The position numbers and the translations under genes were made by a program. A DNA stretch of 5,459 nt, from contig CAMWKX010000098.1 in the NCBI GenBank assembly GCA_947174955.1, positions 1-5,459 on the forward strand. Direction: 5' to 3'. Under the pieces are notes generated by a model that was given only the letters and a program-made list of their open reading frames with translations, made no database searches and was not told the DNA's origin. This stretch comes from an uncultured Clostridia bacterium (GTDB lineage Bacteria > Bacillota > Clostridia > Christensenellales > Borkfalkiaceae). Shown piece by piece: positions 4,720 to 5,459 of the stretch; position 1 is the stretch's first letter, and each line of letters begins with the position of its first letter.

Positions 4720-5459
4720 ATGGACTTAATAATTGTCGAATCGCCTTCCAAGGCAAAAACCATTTCCAAGTATTTAAAAGGCAAGTTCCGCGTGGACGCT
4801 TCGGGCGGACACGTAAGGGATTTGCCCGAAAAGACGCTCGGCGTAAAGATAACCGAGAATTTCGAGCCGCACTACGAAATAACGCCCAACAAAAAGGACG
4901 TAATAAAGCGGCTGACCGATCAGGCTAAAAAGGCCGACCGCGTTTTCCTTGCAACCGACCCCGACCGCGAGGGAGAGGCGATAAGCTGGCATTTGCAGAC
5001 CGTTTTGGGTATGGACCCCGACGGCGCGCACAGGGTGGAGTTTAACGAAATTTCCCCCCGCGCGGTGCAGAACGCGCTTAAAAACCCGCGCAAAATCGAT
5101 TACAATCTCGTCGACGCACAGCAGGCAAGGCGCGTACTCGACAGGCTTGTCGGCTACAAGCTTTCGCCCTTTCTGAACAACCGCATACAGGACGGTCTTT
5201 CGGCGGGGCGCGTGCAGTCGGTAGCGCTCAGGTTAATCGTCGACAGAGAGCGTGAAATTTCGGCGTTCGTGCCCGAGGAATACTACGCGTTCAACGCACA
5301 GCTTTGCGATTTGGGTGCCAAGTATGCCCCGTTTAAGGCGGTTTATCAGTTAAAAAAGAGCGGAGAATCGGTAAGCGTTGCGACCGCCGAAGAGGTTGAG
5401 CAAAAGATAAAGAGCGGCTCGTTCGTCGTTACCAAAGTCAAAAGCGGCGTGACCAAACA
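4720..5459 (+). CDS. topA: DNA topoisomerase I, N-terminal part (3' end outside window)
   Basis: The first 246 codons of a type IA topoisomerase, which relaxes negatively supercoiled DNA through a transient 5'-phosphotyrosine link. The TOPRIM domain is clear: IIVESPSKAKTISKYL (4-19, acidic Glu7), ASGGHVRDLP (27-36) and ATDPDREGEAISWHL (78-92), with metal-binding Asp80, Asp82 and Glu84. Then come RVEFNEIS (105-112), DAQQARRVLDRLVGYKLSPFL (132-152) and GLSAGRVQSVALRLIVDRERE (159-179). The active-site tyrosine and the C-terminal zinc repeats lie beyond the window. Full family proteins usually have about 700 residues. It starts 15 bases after dprA with only a weak SD-like ACGGG at 4707-4711, suggesting the same message. 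dprA-topA adjacency is common in Bacillota. The frame is open to the end of the window. Confidence 0.97.
   Translation, partial: MDLIIVESPSKAKTISKYLKGKFRVDASGGHVRDLPEKTLGVKITENFEPHYEITPNKKDVIKRLTDQAKKADRVFLATDPDREGEAISWHLQTVLGMDPDGAHRVEFNEISPRAVQNALKNPRKIDYNLVDAQQARRVLDRLVGYKLSPFLNNRIQDGLSAGRVQSVALRLIVDREREISAFVPEEYYAFNAQLCDLGAKYAPFKAVYQLKKSGESVSVATAEEVEQKIKSGSFVVTKVKSGVTK

Noticed and set aside
4114..4784. Two minus-strand open frames opposite dprA and the topA start
   Set aside because: They mirror strongly conserved coding sequence and show no domain signature of their own.

Overview
The window is an ordinary bacterial chromosomal segment with all seven recognisable genes on the + strand. 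Gene content and family signatures (RbgA/YlqF, RnhB, YraN, L19, YifB/ComM, DprA, TopA) point to Bacillota, most likely an uncultured clostridial lineage. This rests on the rbgA-rnhB neighbourhood and a Bacillota-style leader before rplS. Base composition is near balanced and C/G-ending codons are preferred in most genes. No plasmid, phage, CRISPR, tRNA or rRNA signal was seen.

Layout. Positions 1-1336 hold the 3' end of an operon: the C-terminal part of the 50S assembly GTPase RbgA, then ribonuclease HII (2-nt gap), then the YraN/UPF0102 nuclease-like protein (10-nt overlap). Positions 1337-1570 are non-coding. They contain a perfect 25-bp tandem duplication that includes the yraN stop, a perfect AT-rich palindrome, a promoter-like extended -10 site, and a foldable leader containing the rplS ribosome binding site. 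rplS (1571-1915) looks like a single-gene unit, closed by a strong intrinsic terminator at 1927-1955. Positions 1956-2101 are non-coding and dominated by a nested imperfect foldback of about 84 nt. From 2102 to the window end runs a DNA-processing operon: comM/yifB, then dprA (ATGA overlap), then topA (15-nt gap, cut by the window end).

How the genes fit together. rbgA and rplS serve the large ribosomal subunit, with RbgA maturing it and L19 being part of it. rnhB, yraN, comM, dprA and topA act on nucleic acids: removing RNA from DNA, branch migration, loading RecA on incoming single strands, and relaxing supercoils. The set is a familiar Bacillota neighbourhood, but rplS normally precedes rbgA (trmD-rplS-...-rbgA-rnhB). 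Here it lies after yraN with its own control signals.

No new multi-gene system is evident. The observations most worth following are all non-coding: the switch-like rplS leader, the nested foldback before comM, and the tandem-duplicated palindrome region after yraN.
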